Assembly: GCA_037447655.1 (NCBI GenBank)
Contig: JBBHKE010000636.1
Location: 1-64,000, forward strand
Length of the DNA stretch: 64,000 nt
Reading direction: 5' to 3'
Source: Zygnema cylindricum
Taxonomy: Eukaryota; Streptophyta; Zygnematophyceae; Zygnematales; Zygnemataceae
The notes below the pieces were generated by a model. It was not told the DNA's origin. It did no database searches and saw nothing but the letters and a program-made list of their open reading frames with translations. Position 1 is the first letter of the stretch. Every line of letters starts with the position of its first letter. Positions 22,267 to 35,000 of this stretch are shown in pieces. The position numbers and the translations under genes are program-made.

Positions 22267-24116
22267 CTTCCCAATATTTCTTCCAAGGATCATTCAGACT
22301 CCTACTTATTACCCCTCAGTTGCTGCTATATCAGGACGAGTACAATTTATAAAATAGATCAAGCTTGCGACAACTTGTTTGTACACAATTGATTCCATGA
22401 AGTTGCTTTCCTCAAGTCCTAACTTATTATCCAAGATCAAGACTCCCTCTTTTGAGCTCCCCTCATTTCATTTTTTTATGTCCATTGGTGGCGTACAACT
22501 ATTAGCTTTATCCATTTTATTTTTTTCAAGCATATTTCCAATTGCTTCTTTTTGAGTTAGTCTAATTGTTTTCTTCTCTCTATCCCTCTCCATCTGAATT
22601 CCCAAAATATACTTTGCCTCCCCCAAGTCTTTTATTTCAAATCTACTCTTTAGATCCTTTTTCAATCTGTTAAGTTTCTCCATTGATTTACTCAACAAAA
22701 GCAAATTGTCAACATATATGGCAATGAATATTATACCTTCCTCATCCTCAAATAGAAAGATAGAATGATCCGAACTGATTCGGATATATCCCAAACTCGT
22801 CAAAAACTCGTTCAGCTTCTTGTTCCATTGGGGTGGAGCTTGCTTTAGTCCATAAAGAGTCTTTATCAATATGCACACCTTACTTTTTTTTCCTTTCTCC
22901 ACAAATCCTTTCGGCTGTCGCATGAAGATCTTTTCTTCTAATTCTCCGGGTAAAAAAGCAGTCTTGATGTCTATTTGGTGCACTTCCATGTCTTCCGCTA
23001 CCGCTAGACTAAGTAGAATCGGGACGGAGGGAAATCTAACAACCGGAGCGAAGGTCTCCTCATAATCGATTCCCTCCTTCTGTGTAAACCCTTTTGCCAC
23101 CAATCTGGCATTGTATCGCTCGATAGTGTTACCCGGATTGAGTTTAAACTTAAATACCCACTTACATCATATCGGCTTTCTATCTGGAGGACAATCCACC
23201 AACTCCCATCTGTTTGCTTCCATAATGGAAGCCATCTCATCATTAATAGGTGTCACCCATGTTCTACGTTTCGGATTATTAACTGCTTCTGAGTAAGTCC
23301 GGGGTTCGCTCAAATATGACAACTTAGTTACCTTGTTGTTCACTTGTCTCTCTTGAAGTCTCTTGGTGCTTCTCCTTCCTCTTTCAAACTCCGACGTTGG
23401 AATGGAGGGTAATCTCGAATTTCTCCAAACAACTTCATCTTCTCCCCTATTCGTCGAGTCCATCTCCGACGTTCATCATCCATTTCCGGTTTTTCCTCGT
23501 TTTCTTCCTCGATTTCAATCGCAAGCTGTGACTCCAACAGAGGGTCATTCTCGGTCTGAGTTTTCTCTTCCTCTGCTAGGTCAGGCTGAACCGGAGTTCG
23601 GTTAGAAGAATCTGAATCTAACTCATTTTCGGATTCAATTCTAATCTTAACCGGTTTAGTGTATTTAAAAGGATCTATGGACTTCCCTTCATCCATGACT
23701 ACCAAGTGTTTTACTAGAATGATGTTTTCTTTTCCGAGATTGTTAACTCTATATCCCTTCACATTTTCATCATACCCTAGTAGGTATCCTGGCTTTCCCC
23801 TTGCATCTAACTTCCAATCAGATTTTTTTTTGTGTTTAGACTAAACCCTTAATTTCCGAACACATTTAAATGTGAAATATTAGGTTTTCTCCCGGTCCAT
23901 CTTTCATAAGGTGTTTGTCCTTTTATTGCCAAGGTAAATACTCTATTTTTGAGATAGTTAGCACGATTCATAGCTTATGTTCAAAAACTTTTTCTTATTT
24001 TTTTATCTATCAACATACTACGTGCACTATCACTTAATGTCTGATTTAGTCTCTCGACTACACCGTTTTGTTCTAAGTTCTTTGGGACAGTCTTTTGGTG
24101 TTGAACCCTTTCCTCT
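22267..24116 (-). pseudogene. Copia element A, RT and integrase region
   Basis: The frame 23103-22468 holds the Copia RT: GIDYEETFAPVVRFPSV, HQIDIKTAFL, LIKTLYGLKQAPPQW, LGEAKYILGIQMERD. The catalytic motif reads YVDN rather than YVDD, which should kill activity. Upstream parts at 23163-23762 carry the variable linker (RRSSKRLQERQVNNKVTK type) and the integrase C-terminal side. From 23760 to 24116 integrase words (PYERWTGRKP, LNQTLSDSARSML) survive in broken frames. The element is cut at 24117 by Copia element B. Confidence 0.85.
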
Positions 24117-24930
24117 TGTAATTCTGTGACCTCCATTGGTACACAGAATGTCGAGCTTATATAAAGCCTCTAGGATAATATTTGCACTTTTGACTTTGGC
24201 AATAAATAAGTGCCACCTTGGCATGAAAACACTCTAACCGACAACATCCCTGTGTAGCTTAGACTCCCCTGAGTCCGCAGTAAAAAAAATCACTAAATTT
24301 GCTCACCTAAGCATTAAGTTATGGCTGTTCAAAGACAACATATATATATTGATGGCCTCTGGGAGAGCGGACTTTCAATTTTTTTGTCTAAGTCCTAATA
24401 ACCTACTCTTAACTACTCTAGACCAATCAAAACATTGTACGCTAAATTATGTACACACAAAGTATGGTAGCAGGCGTACTTTATATACGGAAATATTCGA
24501 CACCATTCTCGGTCTGCCACGTGGCATACAAGTCATCGTCATTCTATCTTTTTCTTCTCTGGCATCCTATAGGATGATGCCACGTGTTATTATCCTCTTT
24601 ATTTGAGAAGTACAGTCAAATATTCTCTCCGGCATTCCGACACTTACGCGTGCCGTCCGTTCGTGATTCGGTAATCAACATCGACCGTCCGATCTTGATG
24701 GCGCGCCGAAAAAATGTCGATTGTTGAAATTCTTTTACGTGTTGACCGTTTGAATTTCAACAGTCTTCGTCCCATGTTGACCGTTGAAAATCCCGGCTCC
24801 TTTGCGAGCCGTGGATCACGAATAACATTTAATTTCGTCCGTTGAAATTAAATGTCGTTTCATTTATTTGGTGCGGTACAGTACTTCGTTTTGTTTCGTT
24901 AGCCGTTAAATGACTTATGTCGCCGCGTCA
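24117..24930 (-). repeat. Copia element B, 3' LTR (truncated)
   Basis: Starts TGTAATTCTGTGACC within the integrase of element A. It holds the shared LTR words GCCTCTAGGATAATATTTGC and the hairpin region (ACATCCCTGTGTAG). It passes near 24930 into RNase H coding DNA without the CAACA end or polypurine tract, so its inner end and the last part of pol are deleted. Confidence 0.65.
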
Positions 24931-25581
24931 CTCTCAAACGAATATCCATGTGCTTTGCTTTAAAGTGATGTTTAAGGTTTGTTGCAATTGCAATAGCAGC
25001 TTGATTATAACAAAATATCCTTTGTATTCCACTCTTCATATATCCAAGTTCTTGAAGCAAAGATTTCACTCACATGAATTCTTTCACATCTGAACAAGAG
25101 GCCATATACTCAGCCTCCATGGTGGACTGAGCAATCACCTTTTGTTGCTTACTGCTCCAACAGCAAGCCCATTCTCAACATACCCAGAAGTACACCTTCT
25201 CATTGGAGCATCCCCATAACTGGCATCACTCCAAGTGGTGATGTCAGTGTTATCCCCTCCCAAATGCAACCACAGATATCTCGTTCCTATCAATTATCGC
25301 ATGACCCTTTTGGCCGCTTCCCAATCTTTCTTCCTAGGACCATTCAGACTCCTACTTAATATCCCTACAGGTGTTGCTATATCAGGACGAGTATAATTCA
25401 TAAAGTATATCAAACTATCGACAACCTGTGCGTACGGAATAGTTTGCAGAAACTTGTTTTCCTCAAGTCCTAACTCATTATCCAAGATCAAGACTCCCTC
25501 TTCCGAGCTCCCTTCATTTCCCTTATTTAAATCCATTGGAGTCATACAACTATTTGCTATATCCATTTGAAATTCATGAAC
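24931..25581 (-). pseudogene. Copia element B, RNase H and RT C-terminal part
   Basis: Minus-strand Copia words in several frames: CDN-like region, STMEAEYMAS (complement near 25100-25130), and at 25584-25294 VHEFQMDIANSCMTPMDL followed by the linker to RNase H (FMNYTRPDIATPVGILSRSLNGPRK). It is interrupted at 25582 by solo LTR C and continues at 26751. Confidence 0.75.
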
Positions 25582-25586
25582 CATAT

Positions 25587-26745
25587 TGCTGAAATGTATG
25601 TATTTTCTAGGTCTGTATATAGGAAAATTAATATACGAAAGTCAGCAAAGGCAGCCTGCCTCTCGCTCCACTCTTGAAACCCCCACACTTGTCGTAGTCA
25701 CTGATTGTTGGAGAGGAAGCTAGAGTCATGGCTGCCCATGCTGCCCAAAGAGAGAGACAAGCTGTAGTTTTTGGTAGGTGTACCAAAAAGGTCTCGACGG
25801 ACCAAAGATTTGATCTTGGTACTTGCCGTCCGTCAAGATCCCTGTAGCCGGTAGCTTTATCCTATAATCTAGGATGAGTGCTAAAGTATAGATGGTACGA
25901 TAATTAAAGAAACGCGAATGACGCAATATGTTTTGTTTAACTGCTAACGGAACAGATTGTACACGGAAACGGATTAGACTGCACGAATTCCGGACCGCAC
26001 GGAATTAACGAAATGACACTTTATTCAAACGGCCAACATTAAATGTCGGTCTTCATCGAACGGCCGTGGTGCGAGCCGCGATTCCGGAGTGGACGACTAA
26101 GCGTTTTTGGACACCGCTACTCCGGATGACACGTGGCAGGATACGAGAGGATTGCGAGATCTCCAGAATGCGAGATGATAATTTCGGATGTGACAAATGT
26201 CATATTTTGGCGATGTCGTACATGGACCGTACTGAAAGTACGACGGTACCTGTACTTTCTTGTACGGTAGAGTCTTACGATTGGTCCGTACCTCATTACT
26301 AGGGAGCTTAGAGAGGGGTTTTAGGACTTAGATTATTTTTTGGTAGGCCTCTCTCCCAATTCGCTCAGGTATAAATATGCAAACTTTGCCATTTAATTTC
26401 AACTCACTCAGTGGACCGTTTTCAGTGATATTTTTTGCTGCGGACTCACGGGAGTCTAGGCTACATAAAGGTGTAGTCGGTCAGAGTTTTTGCCTGCCAG
26501 GGTGGCTGCATTTCTAAGGGAAAGTCAAAGTGGGTGAATGTGTCCAAAACTCATATTCTAACTTTGCATTCTGTGGTGGAACTCAGCACACAGAAAGTCT
26601 TATTTCAAAGGGGTGAAGTTGTATTGGGGTTTTTATTGTCAAGGGGTCAATCAATCGGGTTTGTATCAACTTGGAGTCGACACTATCTAGATAAGCTTCT
26701 TATGAGCTGCCTACATTGAGGACCAATGGAGGTCTTAGAGTTACA
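25587..26745 (+). mobile_element. Copia solo LTR C
   Basis: TGCTGAAATG...GAGTTACA, 1,159 bp, in the opposite orientation to the host element. Perfect 5-bp target duplications CATAT lie at 25582-25586 and 26746-26750. Removing it restores the reading of element B RT. It has a TATA-like GGTATAAATATGC at about 26369, hairpin CTACATAAAGGTGTAG at 26461-26476, and ends with an in-LTR ATG (ATGGAGGTCTTAGAGTTACA). Confidence 0.93.
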
Positions 26746-26750
26746 CATAT

Positions 26751-28373
26751 TTTCTATTGCTTCCTTTTGAGTTAGTCTTATCGTTTTCTTCTCTCTATCC
26801 CTCTCCATTTGAATCCCCAAAATATATTTTGCCTCCCCCAAGTCATTCATTTCAAATCTACTCTTTAGATATTTTTTCAATCTATTAGTTTTCTCCATTG
26901 ATTTACTCAACACAAACAAATCGTCAACATAGATGACAATGAAAATTATACCTTCCTCGACCTCAAATAGATAGATGGAATGATCCAAACTAATTCGGAT
27001 ATATCCCAAACTCGTCAAAAACTCGTCTAGCTTCTTGTTCAATTGGCGTGGAGCTTGCTTTAGTCCATAAAGAGACTTTATCAACTCGCACACCTTACTT
27101 TGTTCTCCTTTCTCCACAAATCTTTCCGGTTGTCTCATGAAGATCTCTTCATCTAATTCTCTGTGTAAGAAAGCGGTTTTGATGTCCATCTGGTGCACCT
27201 CCCTATCTTCCGCTGCCGATAGACTAAGTAGGATTCGAACAGAGGGAAATCTAACAACCGGAGCAAAGCTCTCCTCATAAGCGATTCCCTCATTCTGTGT
27301 GAACCCCTTTGCCCCTAATCTGGCCTTGAATCCCTCGATAATGTTATCCGGATTGAGTTTCAACTTAAATACCCACTTACATCCTATCAGCTTTCTCTCA
27401 GTAGGACAATCTACCAACTCCCATGTATTTGCTTCTATAATCGAAGTCATCTCATCATTAATAGCTGTCATCCATCTACTACGTTCCGGACTATTTAGTG
27501 CTTCCGAGTAAGTCTGGGGTTCGCTCAAATGTGAGCTTGGTTACCTTGTTGTTTACTTGTCCTTCTTGAAGTCTCTTACTGCCTCTCCTTCCTCGTTCAA
27601 ACTCCGACGCTGGAATAGAGGGTAATCTTAGATTTCTCCGAACAACTTCAAACTCTCCCCTATCCGTGGAGTCCATCTTTTGGACGTTCATCGTCCATTT
27701 TCGGTCTTTCCACGTTTTCTTCCTCGATTTGAACTGGAAGCTATGACTCCAAGAGAGGGTCACTCTCAATCAGTTTTTCTTCTTCCTCTCCAACGTCAGG
27801 CTGAACCGGAGTTGGGTTAGAAGAATTTGAATCTAACTCACTTTTTGATTCAATTTTAACTCAAACCGGTTTAGTGTACTTAAAAGGATCTATGGACTTT
27901 CCTTCATTTATGACTACCAAGTGTTTTACTAGAATTATGTCTTCTCTTTCGAGATCATAAACTCTATATCCCTTTACATTTTCATCATACCCAAGTAAGT
28001 ATCCCGGATTTCCCCTTGCATCTAACTTCCAATCAAATTTTTCTGTGTTAAGACTAAACACTTGACTTCCGAACAATTTTAAGTGTGAAATATTCGGTTT
28101 TCTCCAGGTCCATCTTTCTTAAGGTGTTTGTCCTTTTACTTCCGAGGTAAAGACTCTATTTTTGAGATAGTTAGCACATTTCATAACTTTGCCCAAAAAC
28201 TTTTTCTTATCTTTTTATCTGTCAAAACACTACGGGCATTATCACTTAATGTTCGACTTAGTCTCTCGGCTACACCGTTTTGTTCTGGATTCTTTGGGAC
28301 AGTCTTTGGTGTTGAACCCCTTCCTCTTTCAAATAACCCTCAAACTCATTAGAAGTGTATTCCCCCCCATTAT
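26751..28373 (-). pseudogene. Copia element B, RT and integrase
   Basis: The frame 27528-26751 carries an almost full Copia RT: GIAYEESFAPVVRFPSV, HQMDIKTAFLHRELDEEIFM, SLYGLKQAPRQ, intact catalytic YVDD, and KYILGIQMERD. The linker and integrase side at 27491-28373 is broken by stops and frameshifts, with RRGSKRLQEGQVNNKVTKL and an integrase tail (LFSLNTEKFDWKLDARG type). Interrupted at 28374 by solo LTR D. Confidence 0.85.
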
Positions 28374-28378
28374 CACTC

Positions 28379-29384
28379 TGTTGAAATTATTAGATTTATG
28401 TGGTATTTTCTAGGTCTAAATAGTTCAGTACAAAAAAGAAAAGAAAAAGGCGGACAGCCTGCCTTCACCTCCTCTCTCCACCCACCATACTTTTTGTAGT
28501 CACTGAGGGATTGAGAGGGTGGTTGAGCCATGGCTGTCCTAGCTCAGCAGACAGGACTAAAGAGTGACTTAAGTCACTCTCAACAAAAGGTTGAGTCTGG
28601 CAGGACTCGAACCTCCGACCGGCAGAGCGCGGCGTAGCCGTTAGCTCTAACTAGTCTGTCGTAGAACTTCCTTAGAAGATAAAGGGTTCGATATGTATTT
28701 AAACTATTGTATGGTACTAAAATCAATTAAGTGGAATTTGAACGAAGGAACATAGAAGTTGTTAAAGTTTAGTGCAGACGTCATTCCGCACGAAACAAAT
28801 AAATCGGACATTTGTTTCGACGGTCGACATTTAATGTCGGATTTAATCCGAGGGCACATATCATCGCCGAGATCGCGGAATGGTCACTTTGTCTTTTATG
28901 GACGTGGCATGACTTGGCGCCGCGTGGAAGGATGACATTCAGTTGCGGGAATTCTAACGAATGTTCGGACGAGTTGAAAAGTGACACGCGTCCACTTAGT
29001 GGCCTTGTCGTACACATGCCGTACAGAAAGGACATCGGCCGTAATACCTTTCTATACTTTATAGTCATATGATTGGTTCGTATTTCAGTAGATAGGGGTT
29101 GTGAGAGGGGTTTAGGAATTAGGAAATTTGGTAGGCAGTCACCTCTCTCTAAGAGAGCTTTGTATAAAATTGGCATTTTTGCCGGCTCATAACTTATCGC
29201 CAGGTTGGGCGTTTTCAAAGATTCTTTTTCCTAAGGACTCAGGGGAGTCCACGCTGCACAGGTGTGCAGCCAGATTGTTTTTTTGTCTGCTTGGGTAGTA
29301 GTGGTTGCCATTGGAAGTGGGTTAGTTAATACTTATTTAGAGGCTTGCTGAATTCTATAGTCCAATGGAGGACACAGAATTGCA
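28379..29384 (+). mobile_element. Copia solo LTR D
   Basis: TGTTGAAATT...GAATTGCA, 1,006 bp, with perfect target duplications CACTC at 28374-28378 and 29385-29389. It sits in the element B integrase in the opposite orientation. Features: an antisense tRNA-like module at 28594-28655, TGTATAAAATTGG near 29161, hairpins GGACTCAGGGGAGTCC (29235-29250) and CTGCACAGGTGTGCAG (29254-29269), and a terminal in-LTR ATG at 29365. Confidence 0.93.
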
Positions 29385-29389
29385 CACTC

Positions 29390-30948
29390 CTCACTCTCTT
29401 TATAGGTGTCTTTTGAAGCTTTTCACTCCATGCTTTATTTTCTTTAAAATAAGCCGAAGCCTCATATTTGTTTTTCAAGAAGTATACTCTAGATTATCTA
29501 GACCAATCATTAGTGATACTAAGCATAAATCTTTTCCCTCCAACTGATGGCACTTTGGCCGGTCCTCATATGTCACTATGAACTAGATCTAAGACCTTTT
29601 CACCCTTATAAGTTGTGGTTTTTGGAAACGACAATTTGTGGGCCTTTCCTCAAGCACATCCACTATAATCATCCAAAGTCTCATTGTCTCCAAAATGTAT
29701 TCTCTCAACTACACCCATTTTCTTCATTTCCTTCAATCTATCTAGATGCACATGTCCCAATCTTTTATGCCACATCAATAAATTACTTACACCAGCATAG
29801 TAAACTCCCGTCTTTCCATTACTCAAAACCAGCCTAAACATTCCCTGGCTACCTTTTTTTGGCTGTGAAGTACACTTCATTCTCATAGATATCAATAAAG
29901 ACTCTTTTCTTAGTACTAGTATCAAAATCCTTCTCATCTAAGACCGACGTAGAGATAAGATTCTTGTTCAACTCTGGAATAAAAAGAAAATAAGAGAAAG
30001 TGACTATAGATGTCTTACCATCAAGTAAGACTCTTAGATCCACTGATCCCACTAAATTAGTGGTCACTTTTCTCCCATCCCCATACTCTATCTCTATAGT
30101 GGGGATCTTTCTCATCTTGGTAAACAATGGTTTTTCTCTACACATATGCATAGAGGCTCCTGAATATATAATCAATCCTTCGTCAAGAGCTTATTTTACT
30201 TCACCAAAAGCACATTTTTGTCTCCTTGGAATCTCCGGCTCACCTTTCACCTCGAGCTCCTCGTTGAGGAGGAGTTCTCCATCGTCCTCATCGGAATCCT
30301 CTCCCATGACTTATGTTGCCACAAATTCTTTCTTTATCCTTGCGGCTGGTTTTCCGATATATTCTTCTTTCAATCTCAGCTCTGTCAGTTTAGTACACTT
30401 TGCCATCTAGTCACTTGGCTTCTTACAAAAGTGACAAAGCACCTTCAAAGGCTTTGATCCACATCCGTCATGGTTTCCTCTTCCTCCTCCACCAAAGTTT
30501 CCATAAGGTTTTTTGGAATCGTTACCCCCCCCAATTTGTTCCAGTAGCCAATGCTTGGACACTCTTTCCTCCTCTCCGAATTTCAAATGTGCCTTCCCAA
30601 ACCAAAATCATCCCTACAACAGAGTTCCACATCCATCGATGATTTGGCAAATCGTGAACCTTATTGACAATGTTTTGATAATCATCTCGGAGTTTCATAA
30701 ACAAAGTATTCACCTTCTCTTTCCCTGTCTCCCTTTTTCATGCACTCTGCAACTCTATAAATAACCCTGGCAAAGTCATTGCAAAACTCTAACATCTTTC
30801 CCCTTTTGTACACATATGCTCGTACGTTTTGATCCGCCAACTTGTGCTGCTGAATCATACCGCTCTTGTTAATGTTGACAAGAGCCTCCCACAACTCGTT
30901 TGCCTTGTCCACATGAAAATGAGGTGTAGCCACTGCTTGAGTAAGACG
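29390..30948 (-). pseudogene. Copia element B, integrase N-terminus, protease and Gag
   Basis: Integrase N-terminus at 29937-29650: MLWHKRLGHVHLDRL, the HHCC zinc-binding region. Protease region at 30175-29849 has IIYSGASMHMC, where the expected D is Y. Gag at 30948-30200 has a zinc knuckle near 30430 and capsid words (KRGKMLEFCNDFARVIYRV). The Gag start (VMGPPSRVP) is missing: the frame runs from RLTQAVATPHFHV directly into LTR sequence at 30949, so about 100 codons and the primer site are deleted. Confidence 0.8.
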
Positions 30949-31107
30949 TGAAATTTTGTGGTCTTCATTGACCCACAGAATGAGCAGCCTATGTAAAGCC
31001 TCTAGGATAACATTTTCCCCTTCAACTTTCCCACTGAATAAGTGCCGCCCATGCACACAAATATTCTGATCACCCTCACCCCTGTGAGGAAAAGACTCCC
31101 TTGAGTT
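30949..31107 (-). repeat. Copia element B, 5' LTR fragment
   Basis: TGAAATTTTGTGGTC...CTTGAGTT, collinear with the first ~160 bp of the adjacent element E LTR, giving a tandem look. It is cut at 31107 where element E begins. Confidence 0.7.
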
Positions 31108-32030
31108 TGCAATTCTGTAGTCTCCATTGACTTAGAGAATGAGCAGCCTATGTAAAGCCTCTAGGATAATATTTTCCCCTTCTACTTTCCCGCTGAATAA
31201 GCGCCGCCCAAGCACACAAATATTGTGACCACTCCCGCCCTTGTGAGGAAAAGACTCCCCTGAGTCAAACGCAAAAAAAATCACTGCATTTGCTCCCCTA
31301 AGCAGTAAGTTATGGCTGGTCAAAGATGACTTTTATAGTTACAAGCTCTCTTAGAGTGAGGTACCTAAATTTCACTAAGTGATGGTCTGCCTACTTACGA
31401 GTGCCTTCTACTAAACCCCAATCCAATAGAAACACTATATAGTATAAGAAGGTACAGTAGGCGATGTACCTATTGTACGACCATTGTACGATAAGTCTTA
31501 ATTACTTCTTATTATCTTTCAAAGTGACGCTTGTCAAAACGGGAGCCATGGTTCCTCCTCCCATCTTCTCCGGTATCCAATAGCATGGTGCCACGTGGCG
31601 TCGCGTGACGCCATCCCCAAAGGCCGCCGAAAGTTTATTGCGGATGGCGGCTGCAATTGTGACTGTCCGATCATTTGTATTTATGCGGCTTCGATTCTCC
31701 TTCCATGCATAAATTGATTAATGCGTGTTTTCATTAGTCTGCTGCAAATTAGTCCGTTTAATAAATAGGTCAATATGCGTGAAACGTAATACGTAAATCG
31801 TTTCGCTAGTGCCTTAATGGATAAGGCTTAGGTCTAGATAGAAGTCCGTAGACCCGGTTAAAATCCGGCCAAAGGCACAATTATGCTACATAGAAGTAAA
31901 ATACCTTCTATTTCATTCTGCCTCCTTCTAAATGACGCGGCAGCCATGGCGTGCCTTTGGTTCTCTCTTTCTCTCTCTTTACATTCTAACTAAAATATAG
32001 AAGTGAACTATTAATTACCTCTTTTCAACA
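31108..32030 (-). repeat. Copia element E, 3' LTR
   Basis: TGCAATTCTGTAG...TTTTCAACA, 923 bp, followed by the complement of the polypurine tract (CTCCCCTTAATTC, 32031-32043). Contains the tRNA-like module on the plus strand at 31809-31878. Confidence 0.85.
31809..31878 (+). other. tRNA-like sequence within the element E LTR (antisense to the element)
   Basis: The first and last seven bases pair perfectly (GTGCCTT / AAGGCAC). A T-arm-like hairpin CCGG-TTAAAAT-CCGG is present. AATGGATAAGGC matches the D-loop of plant tRNA-Arg genes, and GGTCT/AGACC can form an anticodon stem with an oversized loop. The D-stem is poor and the anticodon loop is about 14 nt, so it is a tRNA relic or mimic rather than a working tRNA gene. 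Confidence 0.45.
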
Positions 32031-35000
32031 CTCCCCTTAATTCTTAGTCACTTTTCAATTTTAATCCACAGTTTTCTTTGCAATAAATCAACTTAGGGGA
32101 AGGTACTGGTTTTGTCATCATGTCTGCAATCATTTCTTTTTCAGTTTTATGAACCAGTTTAATGATTTTATTTTCAACCTTCTCTTTGACAAAGCTTAGT
32201 CTAATATTCATATGCTTAGCTTTGAAGTGATGTTTCGGATTAGCTGCAATAGAGATAACAGCTTGATTATCACAAATAACATTATGAGTTCCTGTCTTCA
32301 TGAACCCAAGTTTTTCAAGAAGAGATTTCACCCACATTAATTTTTTGGTGGCAGCAAAGGAAGCCATGTATTCAGCCTCCATAGTGGACTGAGCAACTAC
32401 TTTCTGTTGCTTGCTACTCCAACAACATGCACCAGATCAAATTTGCAACACATATCCAGTTGTACACCGCCTTAAAAGCGTATCTCCATAACTGGCATCA
32501 CTCCAAGTGGTGATGTAAGTGTGCTCCCCTCCCAAATACAACCAAAATTCCCTTGTTCCCACCAGATGCCTCATCACCCTTTTGGTAACCTCTCAGTCTC
32601 TCTTTCTTGGTTCATTTAGACTTCTACTAAGGACCCCTATAGCTGCAGCTATATCTGGACGGATACAGTTCAGAAAATAGATTAAACCTTCTATAATCTG
32701 CCGATATGGGATATTTTCCATAAATCTCCTTTCTATCTCATCTATCTCATCATTAATGATCAATATACCTCCCTCTTCACTCCCCTCACACACTCTCTTC
32801 AAATCCATGGGAGTAGTACATCCGTTTGCTTTCTCCATTTGAAAATTTTCTAGCATATTACCAATTGCTTCTTTGCGAGTGAGTCTTATAATCCTATTCC
32901 CTATCTTTCTCCATTTGAATTCCCAAAATGTACTTTGCTTCGCCGAGATCTTTCATGTCAAAGCGGCTTCTAAGATCCCGTTTTAGTTTGTTAATTTTAT
33001 CTAAGGACTTGCTTAAGACCAACAAATCATCCACATAAATAGCAATAAATATCACTCCATCCTCATCCTCAAATAAATATATGGAGTGATCTGGACTAAT
33101 TCTGATATACCCCAAACTAGTCATAAATTCGTTGAGCTTTATATTCCACTGTTGCGAGGCTTGCTTAAGCCCATAAAGTGATTTTATCAGTTTGCAAAAT
33201 TTGTTTTCTTCCCCACTTTCCACAAATCCTTCCGGTTGCCTCATGTAAATTTCTTGTTCCAACTCTCCGTGGAAAAAGGTCGTTTTAATATCCATCTGGT
33301 GTATTTCCATATCTTCCGTTGCGGCTATACTTAAAAGGATTCTAACAGAAAGAAATCTGACTACAGGTGCAAAGGTTTCTTCGTAGTCTATCCCCTCTTT
33401 TTGAGTATAACCTTTTGCAACTAACCTAGCTTTGTACCTCTCAATGGTATTATCCGGGTTTAATTTAATTTTAAAAACCCACTTACATCCGATCGGTTTT
33501 CGGTCTGGTGGACAATCTACCAACTCCCATATATTGGCTTCCATGATAGAGGCCATTTTTTTATTTATAGCTGTGATCCACCGGCTTCTTTTTGGAGTGT
33601 TTATGGCCTCTAAGTATGTCTGAGGTTCATCTGCGTGAGACATCTTTGTGAGTTGGTTATTTACTTGTCTTTCTTGAAGTCTTTTACTACTTCTTCTTCC
33701 CCATTCAAAGTTGGACGTCGGTATCGAAGGCATCCTTGGGTTTCGTTTAGGGAGATTTTCAGCTCCCCTATCTTCCAATTCCGGTGTCTCATCAAGTTCC
33801 TCATCGGTTTCCACTTCGTTTTGTGGCGTTGCCTCAGATGTTGTCATTTCCTCCTTCTCCTTTGGTAGATCTGCAGATTTTTCTTTTTCTCCCTCTTCCT
33901 TCTCTTCATTTTCAAAGTCAAAGTCAGAAAACTGATCCGTTTCTAATCTCATTTTGACTTCTTTATTATATTTGAATGGATCAATGGACTTCTCTTCATT
34001 CGTCACCACTATGTGTTTTACCAAAATTATATCTCTATATTTCAAGTCATACACTCAGTATCATTTTGTGCTCTCATCATATCCTACAAGATATCCTGGC
34101 TTCCCTCTCCCATCTAACTTCCATTTAGTCTTATCGGAATCCAAACTATAAACTTGACTTCCGAACACTCTCAAACTAGACAAATCAGGCTTTCTTCCTA
34201 TCCACCTCTCATACGGGGTTTCCTTCTTATTTGCTGAAGTTAAGACTCTATTTTTGATGAAATTAGCATAGTTCATAGACTCTGCCCAAAACTGCAGCCC
34301 TATCCCCTTGTCACTTAACATATTTCTGGACATATCTCCTAAAGTTTTATTCACTCTTTCTGCTACTCCATTTTGTTCCGGATTATAGGGAACAGTTTTC
34401 TCATGATGAATTTCTTTTTCCTTAAGATATTCTTCAAATTCCCTTGAGGTGTATTCTTTCCCATTATCACTTATTATCTATTTTATTGAGGTTTTGTGTA
34501 GTTTTTCACTCCATACTTTATACTCTTTGAAACATCTCAATACCTCTGATTTAAGTTTGAGAAATTATACCTTCGTGTATCTAGACCAATCATTTGTGAT
34601 AGTTATCATCCACCTCTTCCCCCCATGTGAAGCATATCTAGCATGTCCCCAAACATCGGTGTGAATTGGATCCAATACTTTCTCTCTCCTAAATATGGTT
34701 GCCTTTGGAAATGGAAGTCTATGAATCTTCCCTTGGGCACATCCACTGCAATCACCAAAGGTCTCATCATCCTCAAAAGTAATACCCTCCACTATTCCCT
34801 TTTTCTTCATTTTCTTTAATTTATCTAGATGCACATACACCAACCTTTTGTGCCAAAGCATCATCTCACTTGCACACGAGTAGAGAACACTATTTTCATT
34901 GCAAAGAACAATTTTGAACATTCTCGACTGCCCTTCTCAACTATGAAATAAACCTCATTATCAAAGCTTGTTGTGAAGATTCCTTTCCTAGTTCCTGTTT

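Noticed and set aside
31809-31878. A functional tRNA-Arg gene
   Set aside because: The anticodon loop is too long, the D-stem is poor and it lies in an LTR, so it is called tRNA-like only.
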